Shown: positions 1-10,900 of the stretch, one piece after another
Layout of the letters: each line of letters begins with the position of its first letter
How positions within the stretch are numbered: the first letter of the stretch is position 1
Source of the DNA: Chroococcus sp. FPU101
GTDB lineage: Bacteria; Cyanobacteriota; Cyanobacteriia; Cyanobacteriales; Microcystaceae
Direction: 5' to 3'
Assembly: GCF_017312365.1 (NCBI RefSeq)
Contig: NZ_BLJI01000013.1
Location: forward strand, 1-64,000
DNA length: 64,000 nucleotides
Program-made: the position numbers and the translations under genes
The notes under the pieces: model-generated
Seen by the model: only the letters and a program-made list of their open reading frames with translations
Database searches by the model: none
Told to the model about the DNA's origin: nothing

Positions 1-131
1 ATTTAGACGCTCAACAGTTTATCTTGCAAATCTAAGTAGTATTTTAATACTATTTTTGACATTAATTAATATTGATCATTAAAGTTCAATAATAATATTT
101 AAACAACATCTGATTATTTTCTTATCAAAAA

Positions 132-3086
132 ATGACTCAGCTATCCTTCCGTCTTACTTTTGGAATAATCCTAACTTTACTGAACAATTTAATTGATGGT
201 CGAATAACGATTGCTCAAATCATCCCCGACTCTAGCCTCGGTGCAGAAAGCTCAAGAACTCGACCAGATACCATTAAAAATTTGCCCAGTGATGTGATAG
301 AAGGCGGAGCAACACGCGGTAGCAACTTATTTCACAGTTTTCGTGAATTTAACGTCAACGAAGGTAGTGGAGCTTATTTTGCTAATTCTGGAGCGATTCA
401 AAATATCTTTTCACGAGTGACTGGGGGAAATATTTCTCAGATTTTCGGAACACTTGGTGTTTTAGGAAATGCCAATTTATTTTTGATTAATCCTAATGGG
501 ATTATTTTCGGGGCGAAGGCTAGTCTTGATGTAGGGGGTTCATTTGTCACAACAACAGCCAATGCTGTTCAGTTTGGCAACCAGGGATTTTTCAGTGTTT
601 CTGAGCCTCAAGCTCCTCCGTTATTGACCGTTAATCCTTCTGCATTATTATTCAATCAACTAAACGCTCAACGAATTGAAAATCGGTCAATTGCACCAGC
701 AGGACTCGACAGTTTTAAATCTCCACTATCTGGTTTGAGGGTTCCCGATGGTCGAAGCTTACTTTTTGTGGGTGGGGAGATAGTTATAGATGGTGGTGGT
801 GGAGTTCACACAGTCATAGAGATAAATCGAGATCAAGTTAAAGAAGTTGTTAATGCTGGATTGCATGCTTTAGGAGGACGAATAGAATTAGGAGGCGTAG
901 CAGAGCCAGGAATAGTAGGACTAGATTTTCTAGATGATCAAGGTAATCTATTACATTTAAGTTTTCCCGACAATTTAGCACGAGCGAATATGTTACTCAC
1001 CAATCGAGCTTTGATCGATGCCAGAGCTACTAATCCTAACCTTAGCACGGTTGGAAATGGCATTCAGTTACAAGGTGGGCGCGTCGAAATTACTAATGGA
1101 ACGCAAATTGTTACAGATACCCAAACATCGCAAAAAGCTGGAGATATCATCATTAGAGCCTCACAATTAATTATCTCTGGATCACGCATCTCAACTATTG
1201 CTGGCGATCCTAATAGCCGAATGACGGGAAATGCTGGTTCTTTAACTGTAAATGCTACAGAATCAATGGAAATAAATGCCGAAGCGAAACTAAAACCAGT
1301 GCAATTGAGAATAAACAGAAGAGAAATACAAACAAGAACAATAGAAAGCGGTTTGTTTACTCAAACTAATGGTTCTGGAAATAGTGGTGAGATGCTCATT
1401 AAAACTGGACATTTAAGTGTTCAGAATGGGGCGGAAATATCAACTAGAGCTAATAACAGAAGTCAGGGAAACGCTGGTCTTATGACCGTGACTGCCACAG
1501 AATTAGTAGAAGTTGTAGGTAAAGACAGCAAGTTAGTTACTCAGAGTGACGGTAGTGGAGATGCTGGAAACCTAACTATAAAGACTAGGCAGTTAATAGC
1601 CAAAGATGGAGGACGCTTACAAACGGATACCCTTGAGCGAGGACAGGCTGGAACTTTGATAGTTGAAGCTACCGAGTCGGTAGAAGTGAGTGGAAGAGGA
1701 ACTGATGGTTATAACAGTCGCTTGTCTGCTGCGGCTCAGGAAAATTTTACGGCGGAGACTGGAGACGGCGGAGACATAATCATTGAGACAAAACGATTAT
1801 CTGTTCTTAATGGTGGGCGGGTAACCACTTCCACTATAACTGGTGGAAATGCTGGAAACATAACAATTAAAACAGGGGAATTGATTGTAGGAGGAGTTTT
1901 AAGCGGGGATGTAGCACGAATAACTACTTTTACTTCTGGTGGTGGCAAACCTGGAAGTATCTATATTAAAGCTGATTCTATCTCACTTTTCGACAATGGC
2001 TTGATTTCTGCTGCTGTCAACCCTAGAGCAAGTGGGAATGCACAAAGACAGGGCGGTAATATTAACATTCAGACCCGAACCCTCTCAATAACTAACGAGG
2101 CTCAAATCCTTGCCAGCACCGCTAAAAAGGATCAAGCAGGCAACATCAAGATTAATGCTGAAGAAATCGAGTTGAGTGGTGAAGGAGGTCTGTCTGTGGC
2201 AGCAACTGAAGGGGGTAGAGCAGGCAATTTGACGGTTACAACAGGAAAGATGATTATTGAAAATGGAGCGCAAGTCTCCGTTAGCAGTCCTCAAGGACAA
2301 GCAGGCAATATAGATATTACCGCTAATTCTTTATCGATGAACCGAGGTACAATTTCTGCTGAAACTGGTCAAAGTCAAGATGAACAGGGAGGAGCGAAGA
2401 TTAAGCTACAAGTATCAGACGTGTTGCTCATGAACAACGAAAGTACAATTTCTGCGATCGCTTTAATTAACGCTAATGGCGGTAACATCACTATCTCTGC
2501 ACAAGACATCCGTTTACAAAATGATAGCGATCTCCGTACCAATGTTTTAAGTGGTGTTGGTGGAGGTGGTGATATTACTCTGAGTGCTAATTCGATTTTG
2601 GCTTTCAACGATAGTGATATTCTCGCTTTTGCTCAAGATGGAATCGGCGGTAATATTATCCTCAATACTCCCGTTTTCTTCGGCAATGGCTATCAGGCAA
2701 CTGATAAGGTCAATCAAAATCCTAATACTTTAAATCATAATAACCGAGTCGATCTTAATGCTAGTGGTGCCGTCTCGGGTGTGATTAGCGTCCCTGATTT
2801 AACCTTTATTCAAAATAGCCTGTTTGAATTACCAGAAACCTTAATCAATACAGATAATTTAATTGCGTCTAGCTGTGTCGTTCCCAATCAAGAAAAACCA
2901 AGTACATATATTCTAACTGGCCCTGATGAATTACCCACTCGTCCTAACAATCATCTATCATCCCCCTATCCGACGGGAACAGTTGAAACAATCCCTAACT
3001 CATCTCCTGCAAAAATTGAGGAGCCATCAGGGTTTTTTCGTCTTAATGATGGAATAATGGTTTTAAGTAAAAAATGTTATTATTGA
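132..3086 (+). CDS. Filamentous haemagglutinin-type two-partner secretion exoprotein
   Basis: A 984-residue secreted adhesin-like protein. Residues 1-29 form a Sec signal peptide (hydrophobic core FGIILTLL, Ala-Gln exit). The next 250 or so residues match the TPS/haemagglutination-activity domain, with the diagnostic NPNGIIFG motif near residue 120. The rest is a long series of degenerate repeats of roughly 50 residues built on G-N/D-A-G-x-LTI and TE-x-VEV, as expected of a right-handed beta-helix rich in Gly, Asn and Thr. The C-terminus carries the SSCVVPN motif and a second Cys near the end, common in cyanobacterial members. Family knowledge says such TpsA proteins are exported by a TpsB/ShlB outer-membrane partner; none is visible here, though the upstream neighbour lies outside the window. 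Cell-surface adhesion is inferred only. The ATG start directly precedes the signal peptide. Confidence 0.85.
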   Translation: MTQLSFRLTFGIILTLLNNLIDGRITIAQIIPDSSLGAESSRTRPDTIKNLPSDVIEGGATRGSNLFHSFREFNVNEGSGAYFANSGAIQNIFSRVTGGNISQIFGTLGVLGNANLFLINPNGIIFGAKASLDVGGSFVTTTANAVQFGNQGFFSVSEPQAPPLLTVNPSALLFNQLNAQRIENRSIAPAGLDSFKSPLSGLRVPDGRSLLFVGGEIVIDGGGGVHTVIEINRDQVKEVVNAGLHALGGRIELGGVAEPGIVGLDFLDDQGNLLHLSFPDNLARANMLLTNRALIDARATNPNLSTVGNGIQLQGGRVEITNGTQIVTDTQTSQKAGDIIIRASQLIISGSRISTIAGDPNSRMTGNAGSLTVNATESMEINAEAKLKPVQLRINRREIQTRTIESGLFTQTNGSGNSGEMLIKTGHLSVQNGAEISTRANNRSQGNAGLMTVTATELVEVVGKDSKLVTQSDGSGDAGNLTIKTRQLIAKDGGRLQTDTLERGQAGTLIVEATESVEVSGRGTDGYNSRLSAAAQENFTAETGDGGDIIIETKRLSVLNGGRVTTSTITGGNAGNITIKTGELIVGGVLSGDVARITTFTSGGGKPGSIYIKADSISLFDNGLISAAVNPRASGNAQRQGGNINIQTRTLSITNEAQILASTAKKDQAGNIKINAEEIELSGEGGLSVAATEGGRAGNLTVTTGKMIIENGAQVSVSSPQGQAGNIDITANSLSMNRGTISAETGQSQDEQGGAKIKLQVSDVLLMNNESTISAIALINANGGNITISAQDIRLQNDSDLRTNVLSGVGGGGDITLSANSILAFNDSDILAFAQDGIGGNIILNTPVFFGNGYQATDKVNQNPNTLNHNNRVDLNASGAVSGVISVPDLTFIQNSLFELPETLINTDNLIASSCVVPNQEKPSTYILTGPDELPTRPNNHLSSPYPTGTVETIPNSSPAKIEEPSGFFRLNDGIMVLSKKCYY

Positions 3087-3129
3087 AAAAATTTTGGCTT
3101 CTTGGTTCTTGGCGTACCCGTTCTAAATA

Positions 3130-3159
3130 AAAACTGGTGCCATCACAAGGGAAGCACCA
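3130..3159 (-). terminator. Probable intrinsic terminator of the DUF2839 gene
   Basis: Inverted repeat TGGTGC / GCACCA (3135-3140 and 3154-3159) followed on the minus strand by AGTTTTTATTT. It lies just past the stop codon of the minus-strand DUF2839 gene and also faces the end of the plus-strand exoprotein gene. Confidence 0.6.
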
Positions 3160-3192
3160 AAAAGTATAAATTTACTGCCCACTAAAATTAAA

Positions 3193-3405
3193 TTATTCGA
3201 CCATCCACCAGCCAAAAGCAGGCCCAATAAAGCGAATGGTAAACCAAACGGCGGCTAATGCACCGATGCCAAACCATGCACCTTTAGTGGTTATTTTATA
3301 AGCATCATCGGCTTGTTTTTTAGTCAAAGGAAGCCAAGAGATAAATTTTTCTTCTTGTCCGTATTTTTCGCCTAGTGCTGTTTTGCGACGTTTTGATTCA
3401 CCCAT
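3193..3405 (-). CDS. DUF2839 family small membrane protein
   Basis: A 70-residue protein matching the cyanobacterial DUF2839 family from its layout: a charged N-terminus starting MGESKRRK, a middle WLP(I/L)TK segment, and one C-terminal transmembrane helix (about residues 43-65) containing TIRFIGPAFGWW. The family is confined largely to cyanobacteria and its function is unknown. The single helix and the basic N-terminus suggest an inner- or thylakoid-membrane protein with a cytoplasmic N-terminus. It is transcribed alone, divergent from pepP, with its own hairpin downstream. The family call is from memory of conserved motifs; no function is proposed. Confidence 0.75.
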   Translation of the reverse strand: MGESKRRKTALGEKYGQEEKFISWLPLTKKQADDAYKITTKGAWFGIGALAAVWFTIRFIGPAFGWWMVE

Positions 3406-3522
3406 AGCCTTACAATAGTAGCGTTTATCTTGATCATAGCTTGTCGTTGAAACCTTCAGCCGTCTTAATACTTTTTTTCCATAATAGAAAATGAATCTTT
3501 ATTTTTGGATACGATCGCTTTT

Positions 3523-4845
3523 ATGATAGATATTACTCAAACAGAATGTCGTCAACGTCGAGAAAAGTTGATGGAAAAAGTAGGCAATGGTACCGCGATT
3601 TTTCGGAGTGCGCCCCATGCCGTAATGCACAATGATGTAGAGTATGTTTATCGCCAAGATAGTGATTTTTTCTATTTGACAGGGTTTAATGAACCTGAAG
3701 CAGTTGCAGTTTTAGCCCCCCATCATGCCGAACATCGTTTTATTCTGTTTGTACAGCCCAAAGACCTAGAGAAAGAAACTTGGACGGGCTACCGTTGGGG
3801 TGTTGAAGGGGTTAAGGAGTATTTTGGGGCCGATGAAGCATATCCGATACATGAATTAGATGAAAAATTACCCCAGTATCTTGAAAAAGCCGATCGTATT
3901 TTCTATCATTTAGGACGCGATCGTAAATTCAATGATACCATTCTTTCACACTGGCAGCGTTTGATTGCGGGCTATCCCAAACGAGGATGTGCCCCTGTAG
4001 CCATCGAAGATACTAACTTTATTCTCCATCCGATGCGACTGGTTAAAAGTCCGACTGAATTAGAAATGATTCGTCAAGCAACGGCCATTTCTGCAACGGC
4101 ACATAATCGAGCCAGAGAGTTTGCAAAAGTGGGAAAATATGAATATCAAATCCAAGCTGAGATTGAACATACTTTCCGTATCGAGGGTGGAATTGGCCCT
4201 GCTTATCCGTCAATTGTCGCATCTGGTAAAAATTCTTGTATCTTGCATTACATTGAAAATAACTGTCGGTTACAGGATAATGATTTACTCCTCATTGATG
4301 CGGGTTGTTCCTATGGCTATTACAACGGCGATATTACTCGTACTTTTCCCGTTAATGGTAAATTTACACCCGAACAAAAAATCATGTATGAACTGGTTTT
4401 AGATGCCCAATTAAAAGCGATTGAAGCTGTACAACCAGGTCAGCCATATAATTGTTTTCATGACACCGCCGTTAGGGTTTTAGTCGAAGGATTAATGGAT
4501 TTAGGGTTATTAGTGGGGGATATTGAAGAGATTATTAAAGAGGAAAAATATAAGCCTTTTTATATGCACAGAACTGGACATTGGTTAGGATTAGATGTGC
4601 ATGATGCGGGGGGTTATAAATGTAATGAGGAAACATGGCAAACCTTACAAGCGGGTCATGTTTTGACCGTTGAACCAGGGATTTATATTTCACCTGATAT
4701 TAAACCCGTTGAAGGGCAACCCGAAGTACCCGAAAGATGGCGAGGGATTGGTATTCGCATTGAAGATGATATTTTGGTGACTCCAACAGGACATGAGGTT
4801 TTAACATCTGCTACACCTAAATCTGTTGAAGAAATGGAATATTAA
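3523..4845 (+). CDS. pepP: Xaa-Pro aminopeptidase (aminopeptidase P, M24B)
   Basis: Cytosolic metallo-aminopeptidase that removes an N-terminal residue preceding proline. The N-terminal AMP_N domain (about residues 1-170) carries the SDFFYLTGFNEPEA motif. The C-terminal pita-bread domain shows the dinuclear-metal ligands in order: D in LLIDAGCSY, D in NGDITRTFPV, H in HRTGHWLGLDVHD, E in LTVEPGIYI and E in GIGIRIEDD. The length, about 440 residues, is usual for bacterial PepP. The frame is open upstream to a TTG at 3505, but the ATG at 3523 (MIDITQTECRQRR) gives the expected N-terminus and is preferred. It stands alone and converges on the NRPS gene. Confidence 0.93.
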   Translation: MIDITQTECRQRREKLMEKVGNGTAIFRSAPHAVMHNDVEYVYRQDSDFFYLTGFNEPEAVAVLAPHHAEHRFILFVQPKDLEKETWTGYRWGVEGVKEYFGADEAYPIHELDEKLPQYLEKADRIFYHLGRDRKFNDTILSHWQRLIAGYPKRGCAPVAIEDTNFILHPMRLVKSPTELEMIRQATAISATAHNRAREFAKVGKYEYQIQAEIEHTFRIEGGIGPAYPSIVASGKNSCILHYIENNCRLQDNDLLLIDAGCSYGYYNGDITRTFPVNGKFTPEQKIMYELVLDAQLKAIEAVQPGQPYNCFHDTAVRVLVEGLMDLGLLVGDIEEIIKEEKYKPFYMHRTGHWLGLDVHDAGGYKCNEETWQTLQAGHVLTVEPGIYISPDIKPVEGQPEVPERWRGIGIRIEDDILVTPTGHEVLTSATPKSVEEMEY

Positions 4846-4884
4846 TCTTGTAGAGACCCCTATCAAATGGTGTAGGACTAAAGA

Positions 4885-4903
4885 GGGTTTGGCAACCAAA
4901 CCC
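4885..4903. terminator. GGGTTTGG hairpin between convergent pepP and NRPS genes
   Basis: Perfect inverted repeat GGGTTTGG - CAA - CCAAACCC lying between the stop codons of pepP (plus) and the NRPS gene (minus). The T-run is poor on both strands, so it may be a weak bidirectional terminator or 3' RNA-stabilising element. An almost identical hairpin lies between cmpC and cmpD (54095-54113), so it is also a small dispersed repeat. Confidence 0.5.
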
Positions 4904-4943
4904 CTACGCCCTTATTAAAATTTTGATTAAATCAGATTTAGTA

Positions 4944-7900
4944 TTATTGCCCAATTTTTTCTAAACACTGTTTGATACAGGAGGCTAAATCTGTTACAAA
5001 AGGAGGACGGACTATCGTGTAATGATCACTGGTTACTGAGTAAATATTAATGCCACCCGTCGCTAAGTCAGACCATTTGTTTAAATTATCAATCATGTCT
5101 TGGGTTAAATTATCTCCCGTCGCTTGGAATAAAGTCACTTGTCCTGTATAGGGTTGAGGTTGATAAGCATTTAAAGCATTAATACTTTTTTGATACACTT
5201 GCCAAAAATAGTTTGCTTGTTCTACGTCAAAATCGTCAGTAATTAAATTCATTTTTTGAGCCGTTTCAAACGCTAGAATAAATTGTTGTTCTTGATTCAA
5301 CTCAGAAATATCGATTTCAAACGCAGGAAGGTCAATATTAAATAAATCAGCTAATAAATTAAGCGGATTATCAAATTCTATCGTTTCAGTTTTTAGAACA
5401 TACGTATCAACTAAACCAACAAAAGCCACCGTTTGCCCTTGTTGTTGGAGTTGTTGCGCCATTTCATAAGCGATTAAACCACCAAAAGACCAACCACCGA
5501 GTAAGTAAGGGCCTTGCGGTTGTTGAGTTTGAATTGCCTCTAAATAGTATTGCGCCATTTCTTCAACACGATTCATCTTATCTAAATTAGCTGCTTGCAA
5601 TCCGTAAAAAGGTCTATCTGTGCCTAATTGTTGTGCTAAATCAAAATAGCATAAGACCATTCCCCCGACTGGATGGACAAAAAATAAGGGTGATTGAGTT
5701 CCTTTGGGTTGAATTGAAACTAAGGGAGAATCTAAAAATGAATGATTTTGGCGTAAAAGATTTGCTAATTGTTCAATGGTGGGTGAACCAAAAAGTGTCG
5801 CTAACGGTAAAGATTGTCCAAGCTGTTGTTTAATCGAAGACATGAGACGCACAGCTAAGAGAGAATGTCCACCGATTTCAAAGAAATTATCTTGAATGCT
5901 AACCGATTTAATCCCTAAAATTTCTGACCAGATAATAGAAAGTTGTTTTTCGATCATATCTCGTGGCGCAACAAAATTAGCATCGTCGATGTTTGTCTCA
6001 GGTTCGGGTAAAGCTTTCCTGTCGATTTTGCCGTTGGGTGTTAGAGGAAGTGATTTTAGGAAAACAAAGCGAGTCGGAATCATGTAACTCGGTAGTTTGT
6101 TTTGTAAAAATTGCCGAATTGTACTGGGTGATAAATGTTCTGAGTGGGTCACGAGATAAGCGATTAATTGTGTATCTCCTGTTGTATTTTCTCGACAGAT
6201 AATAACCGCATCGGTAATATCGTGATTTTGCAAGATAACCGCTTCTATTTCGCTAATTTCAATCCGTAAACCTCGTAATTTAATTTGATTGTCGATGCGT
6301 CCGATGTATTCGATAAGACCATTGGGTAAATAACGCGCTTTGTCTCCTGTTTTGTATAATCTTGTACAGACGCAATGTAAAGAGTCTCTACTAAAGGGAT
6401 TTGGGATAAATTTTTCTTGTGTCAGTTCTGGACTATTTAAGTAACCTCTAGCTAATTGTATTCCCCCGATGTGTAATTCTCCCGTTACTCCAATGGGTAC
6501 GGGTTGCTGATAATTATCTAATATGTAGATTTGTGTAGTGTTAATCGGATAACCAATGGGAACAGAATTAGAGTTAAGTGGTTGTGTGATGGGATAGACG
6601 GTAGCGACAACAGTTCCTTCTGTTGGCCCGTAGGTATTTAGTAATAAAGGATAATGACCTACTTGGTCTAACCAAAGATTAACGGTTTGTACTGATGCAG
6701 CTTCACCACCGATGATGACTAATCTAAGTGAGGTTGGTAATTTGAGGTGATTTGTTGTTAAATGATGGGTTAATTGGTGCCAATAAGCGGTTGGTAAATC
6801 CCAAACGGTTAATCCCCATTGTTCACTCTTTTCTAAAAAATCGTAGGAATCTAGTAGATGTTCACTTCGTAAATATAATGTGGCACCTGTACACAGAGTA
6901 CAATAAATTTCTTCGACCGCAGCATCAAAACTAATGGTTGCAAACTGTAAGACTTTATCGACAGGACTAAAATCATATATCTCAATTGCAGTTTGAATAA
7001 AGTTAACGACTGCTTGATGAGGTATCATGACACCTTTAGGCTGTCCTGTTGACCCAGAAGTGTAGATAATATAGGCTAAATTTTCGGCTTTTACTGGAGA
7101 AATTGGGTTATTTGTGGGATAAGAGGCAATGATTGACCAATCTGTATCTAAATAGAGGATGTTTACTGGTTTATCACTAAAATTTGCTTGAAATTTGGAT
7201 AAAGTGAGAACAGTATTAATTTGAGCATCTTCTAGAATATAGTCGAGTCTTAGTAATGAATACATGGGGTCAAGTGGAAGATAAGCACCCCCCGCTTTAA
7301 GAATACCTAAAAGTCCAATCAGCATTTCGATTGAACGTTCGATAAATAGTCCCACGCAAGTTTCAGGTTGTACACCCAATGATTGTAGATAATGCGCGAT
7401 AGAGTTAGCTTTTTCGTTTAATTGACGATAGGTTAAGTGTTGATTCTCAAAAACGACAGCAATAGCATCAGGTGTTTTTTCGACTTGGGATTCAAATAAT
7501 TGATGTAAGCATTGAGTGGTTGTAAGGTTACTTTCTGTAGGGTTCCACTCAAAAAGAATTTGCTGTTGTTCTTGTTCACTCAGTAGCGGCAGATTTTGAA
7601 TAGATTCTGTAGGATTGGAAATAATGGCTTGTAATAAATTATGCAAATGTTGATTAAGCCGTTGGATGGTGTCAGGATGAAATAGATTGAAATCATATTC
7701 CCATTCCCCTAACAGTCCTTGTTCTGTTTCTTTAAATGATAAGGATAGATTAAATTTAGCGGTTTGTGTCTGGATAGGGAGAGGTGTTAGGTTTAATGAT
7801 TCTAAATTGAACTGACTCATTGACTCATTTTGTAAATCAAACATTACCTGAAATAAAGGATTTTGTTTAAGATTTCGTTCAATTTGCAGTTCATCGACAA

Positions 7901-10900
7901 GTTTCTCAAACGGAATATCTTGATGTGCATACGCATCTAAACAGGTTTGTTTAACTTGTTGGAGAAGGTCAGAAAAACTAGGGTTGTTTTCTAGATTAAT
8001 TCTGATAGGTAAACTATTGACAAAAAAGCCAATTAATGGTTCTAGTTCGGCGCGATTTCGGTTAGCGATGGGTGAACCGATGATGAGGTCGTTTTGTCCA
8101 CTGTAACGCGATAGCAACACACTAAAAGATGTTAACAGTAGCATGAACAGCGTAACCCCATTTTGTTGACTGAGGGTTTTTAGCTTTTGAGTGATATCAG
8201 AGTCGAGTTGAATTTGTATGATTTCGCGTTGAGGATTTGGTAGTAGGGCAACAAGGCGATCGTATGGTAAGGTTAAAGTGGTTGGACAATTTTTTAGTTG
8301 ATTTGACCAGTATTGCAGTTGTTGGTCTAAGTATTCACCAGTTAAGCTTTGTCGTTGCCATACAGCAAAGTCAGCATATTGAATTGATAAGTCAGATAAT
8401 GGTGAAGGTTGATTATTGATATAAGCTTGATAAAGAGTGGAGAGTTCAGAGATTAAAACACCCATTGACCAACCATCACAGATAATATGATGTAGTGTTA
8501 GTACAAGAATATAGCTTTCTTCGTCTTTCTTAATTAAAGTAATTCTTGCTAAATGGTCTTGTGCTAGGTTGAATGGTGTTTCGATTTCTGTATTAATTAG
8601 ATTAAAGATTTCTGATATATCTGTAACTAGAATTTCTTTGATTTGAGAATCGACTTCTTGATGGATGACTTGTACGGGAACACCATTATCATTAATAAAG
8701 TTCGTGCGTGAGACTTCGTGACGAGACACCAGTGTTGACCAACTTTGCTGTAAAGCATCTTGGTTCAATTGTCCAGACACTTCTAAGACAAATGGCATAT
8801 TATAAATACTCGAACTACCTTCTAATTGGTCAAGAAACCAAAGTCTCGTCTGTGCAAAGGATAGCGGTAAATTGTCGCGGTTGGCTACTCGAACAATTGG
8901 ATGTAAGATAGCTTCTGGTTGCTCAAATGTAGTAATGTGTTGTGCAAGTTGTTCTAGAGTCGGATAAGAAAATAAGCTTTTGATGGGAAGTTCAACTTTT
9001 AAGCTTTGGCGAATTCTCGATACGATTTGTGTGGCTAAGAGAGAGTGTCCCCCCAGTTCAAAGAAATTGTCTTTTAGATTAATGTTGTCAATTTTGAGGA
9101 TATCTGACCAGATTTGGGCTAAAAGCTCTTGTGTTGGGTTTTTGAAAAGAGTTTGACTTTCTCGAGTTTGATGAGGTTCGGGTAATGCTTTTCGGTCAAT
9201 CTTACCATTCGGTGTCAGGGGAAACGCATCCAACCAGACAAAAGATGTAGGAATCATGTACTGAGGAAGCTTATCTCTGAGGTACTTTTTAATATCTAAT
9301 GATGTCTTACTGATTAAGTAGGCAACTAACCGTTTATCATTTTTGTCATCTTCTCGTACAATGACAACTGCTTTTTCAATTTCGGGATGTTGATTTAATA
9401 CTGCTTCAATTTCTCCTAATTCGATACGGAAACCCCGAATTTTGACCTGAGAGTCCAAACGACCCAAATACTCTAGATTTCCATCACTTAGATAGCGTAC
9501 CAAATCCCCTGTTTTATAAAGACGACTATTTTGATGAGGGAGAAATCTTTCTGCGGTAAGTTCGGAACGATTGACATAACCTCTAGCAAGTCCCATACCA
9601 CCGATGTATAATTCTCCTGAAACCCCTAGCGGTACAGGTTGCAGGTGTGTATCAAGAACATAAAACTGTGTATTGGCAATGGGACGACCAATCAGAATAG
9701 ATGAACTATTCACGTGATAGATTGATGACCAAATCGTTGTTTCTGTTGGCCCGTATAGGTTCCAAACTGTTTGACCCCGTTCTAATAATTGTTGTGCGAG
9801 TTGGGAGTCTAAAGCTTCCCCACCGCAAAGAATTTTTAATGTTTCATTTCCAGACCATCCGACGGATAATAATAATCGCCAAGTTGCGGGGGTTGCTTGC
9901 ATGATGGTTATCTCGTTCATCTTGTCAAGTAGTTGATATGCATCACTTGCAACTTCCCGACTTACTAATACGACTTTTGCACCGACTATTAAAGGTAAAT
10001 AGAGTTCTAATGCTGCAATATCAAAAGATAGGGTGGTGACTCCTAATAGAGTATCGTCAGAAGAGAGCTGTAAAGCATCCTGCATGGAACAGAGAAAATT
10101 GACTAAAGCACTTTGCAGAATTTCTACACCTTTCGGTCTCCCTGTCGAACCAGATGTATAAATAATATATGCTAAATTTTCTGGAGTAACCTGATTCTGT
10201 GGATTTTCGGGATTTTCTTGGTTAATAAATTCCCATTCTCTATCTAGATAAATTATTTTACTAACTCCATCTATCCCGACTCCCGATTGAGTCAGTAGGA
10301 GCGATATTTGAGCATCTTGTATGATATAGTCGAGTCGTTCTTGTGGGTAAGTTGGGTCAAGTGGAAGATACACCCCCCCAGCTTTGAGAATTGCCAAAAG
10401 TCCAACTATCATTTCTAAGGAACGTTCGACACATATTCCAACTAAGGTTTCTGATTTAACTCCCTGTTTTTGGAGATAATGAGCAAGTTGATTCGCTTTT
10501 GTGTTTAATTGCCGATAGGTGAGATGTTGATTTTGATAAACTACAGCAACAGCATCGGGTGTTTTAGTAACTTGTGTTTCAAATAACTGATGGATACATT
10601 GAGGTGGATAGTCTTTTTCAGTTTGGTTCCATTCAATGAGGATTTTGTTAAGTTCAGCTTGGGTTAAGATGTTGATTTGTTTTATCGGTTGTGTGGGATG
10701 AGTAATCAGATTTTGTAATAGGGTTTCAAAATGTTCTATCATGCGGTGAATCATTGCTGATTCAAAAAGCTTTGTCTTATATTCCCATTTCCCGATTAAT
10801 TGGTTTTCTGTTTCTTCAAAGGATAAAGTTAAATCAAATTTAGCTGTCTGAGATTCGATTTTTAAAGGACTTAAAGTTATCTCGTCTAACTTGAGTTGGT

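Noticed and set aside
1736-2608. Antisense open frames inside the exoprotein gene
   Set aside because: They are low-complexity shadows of the repetitive beta-helix coding sequence with no start signals.
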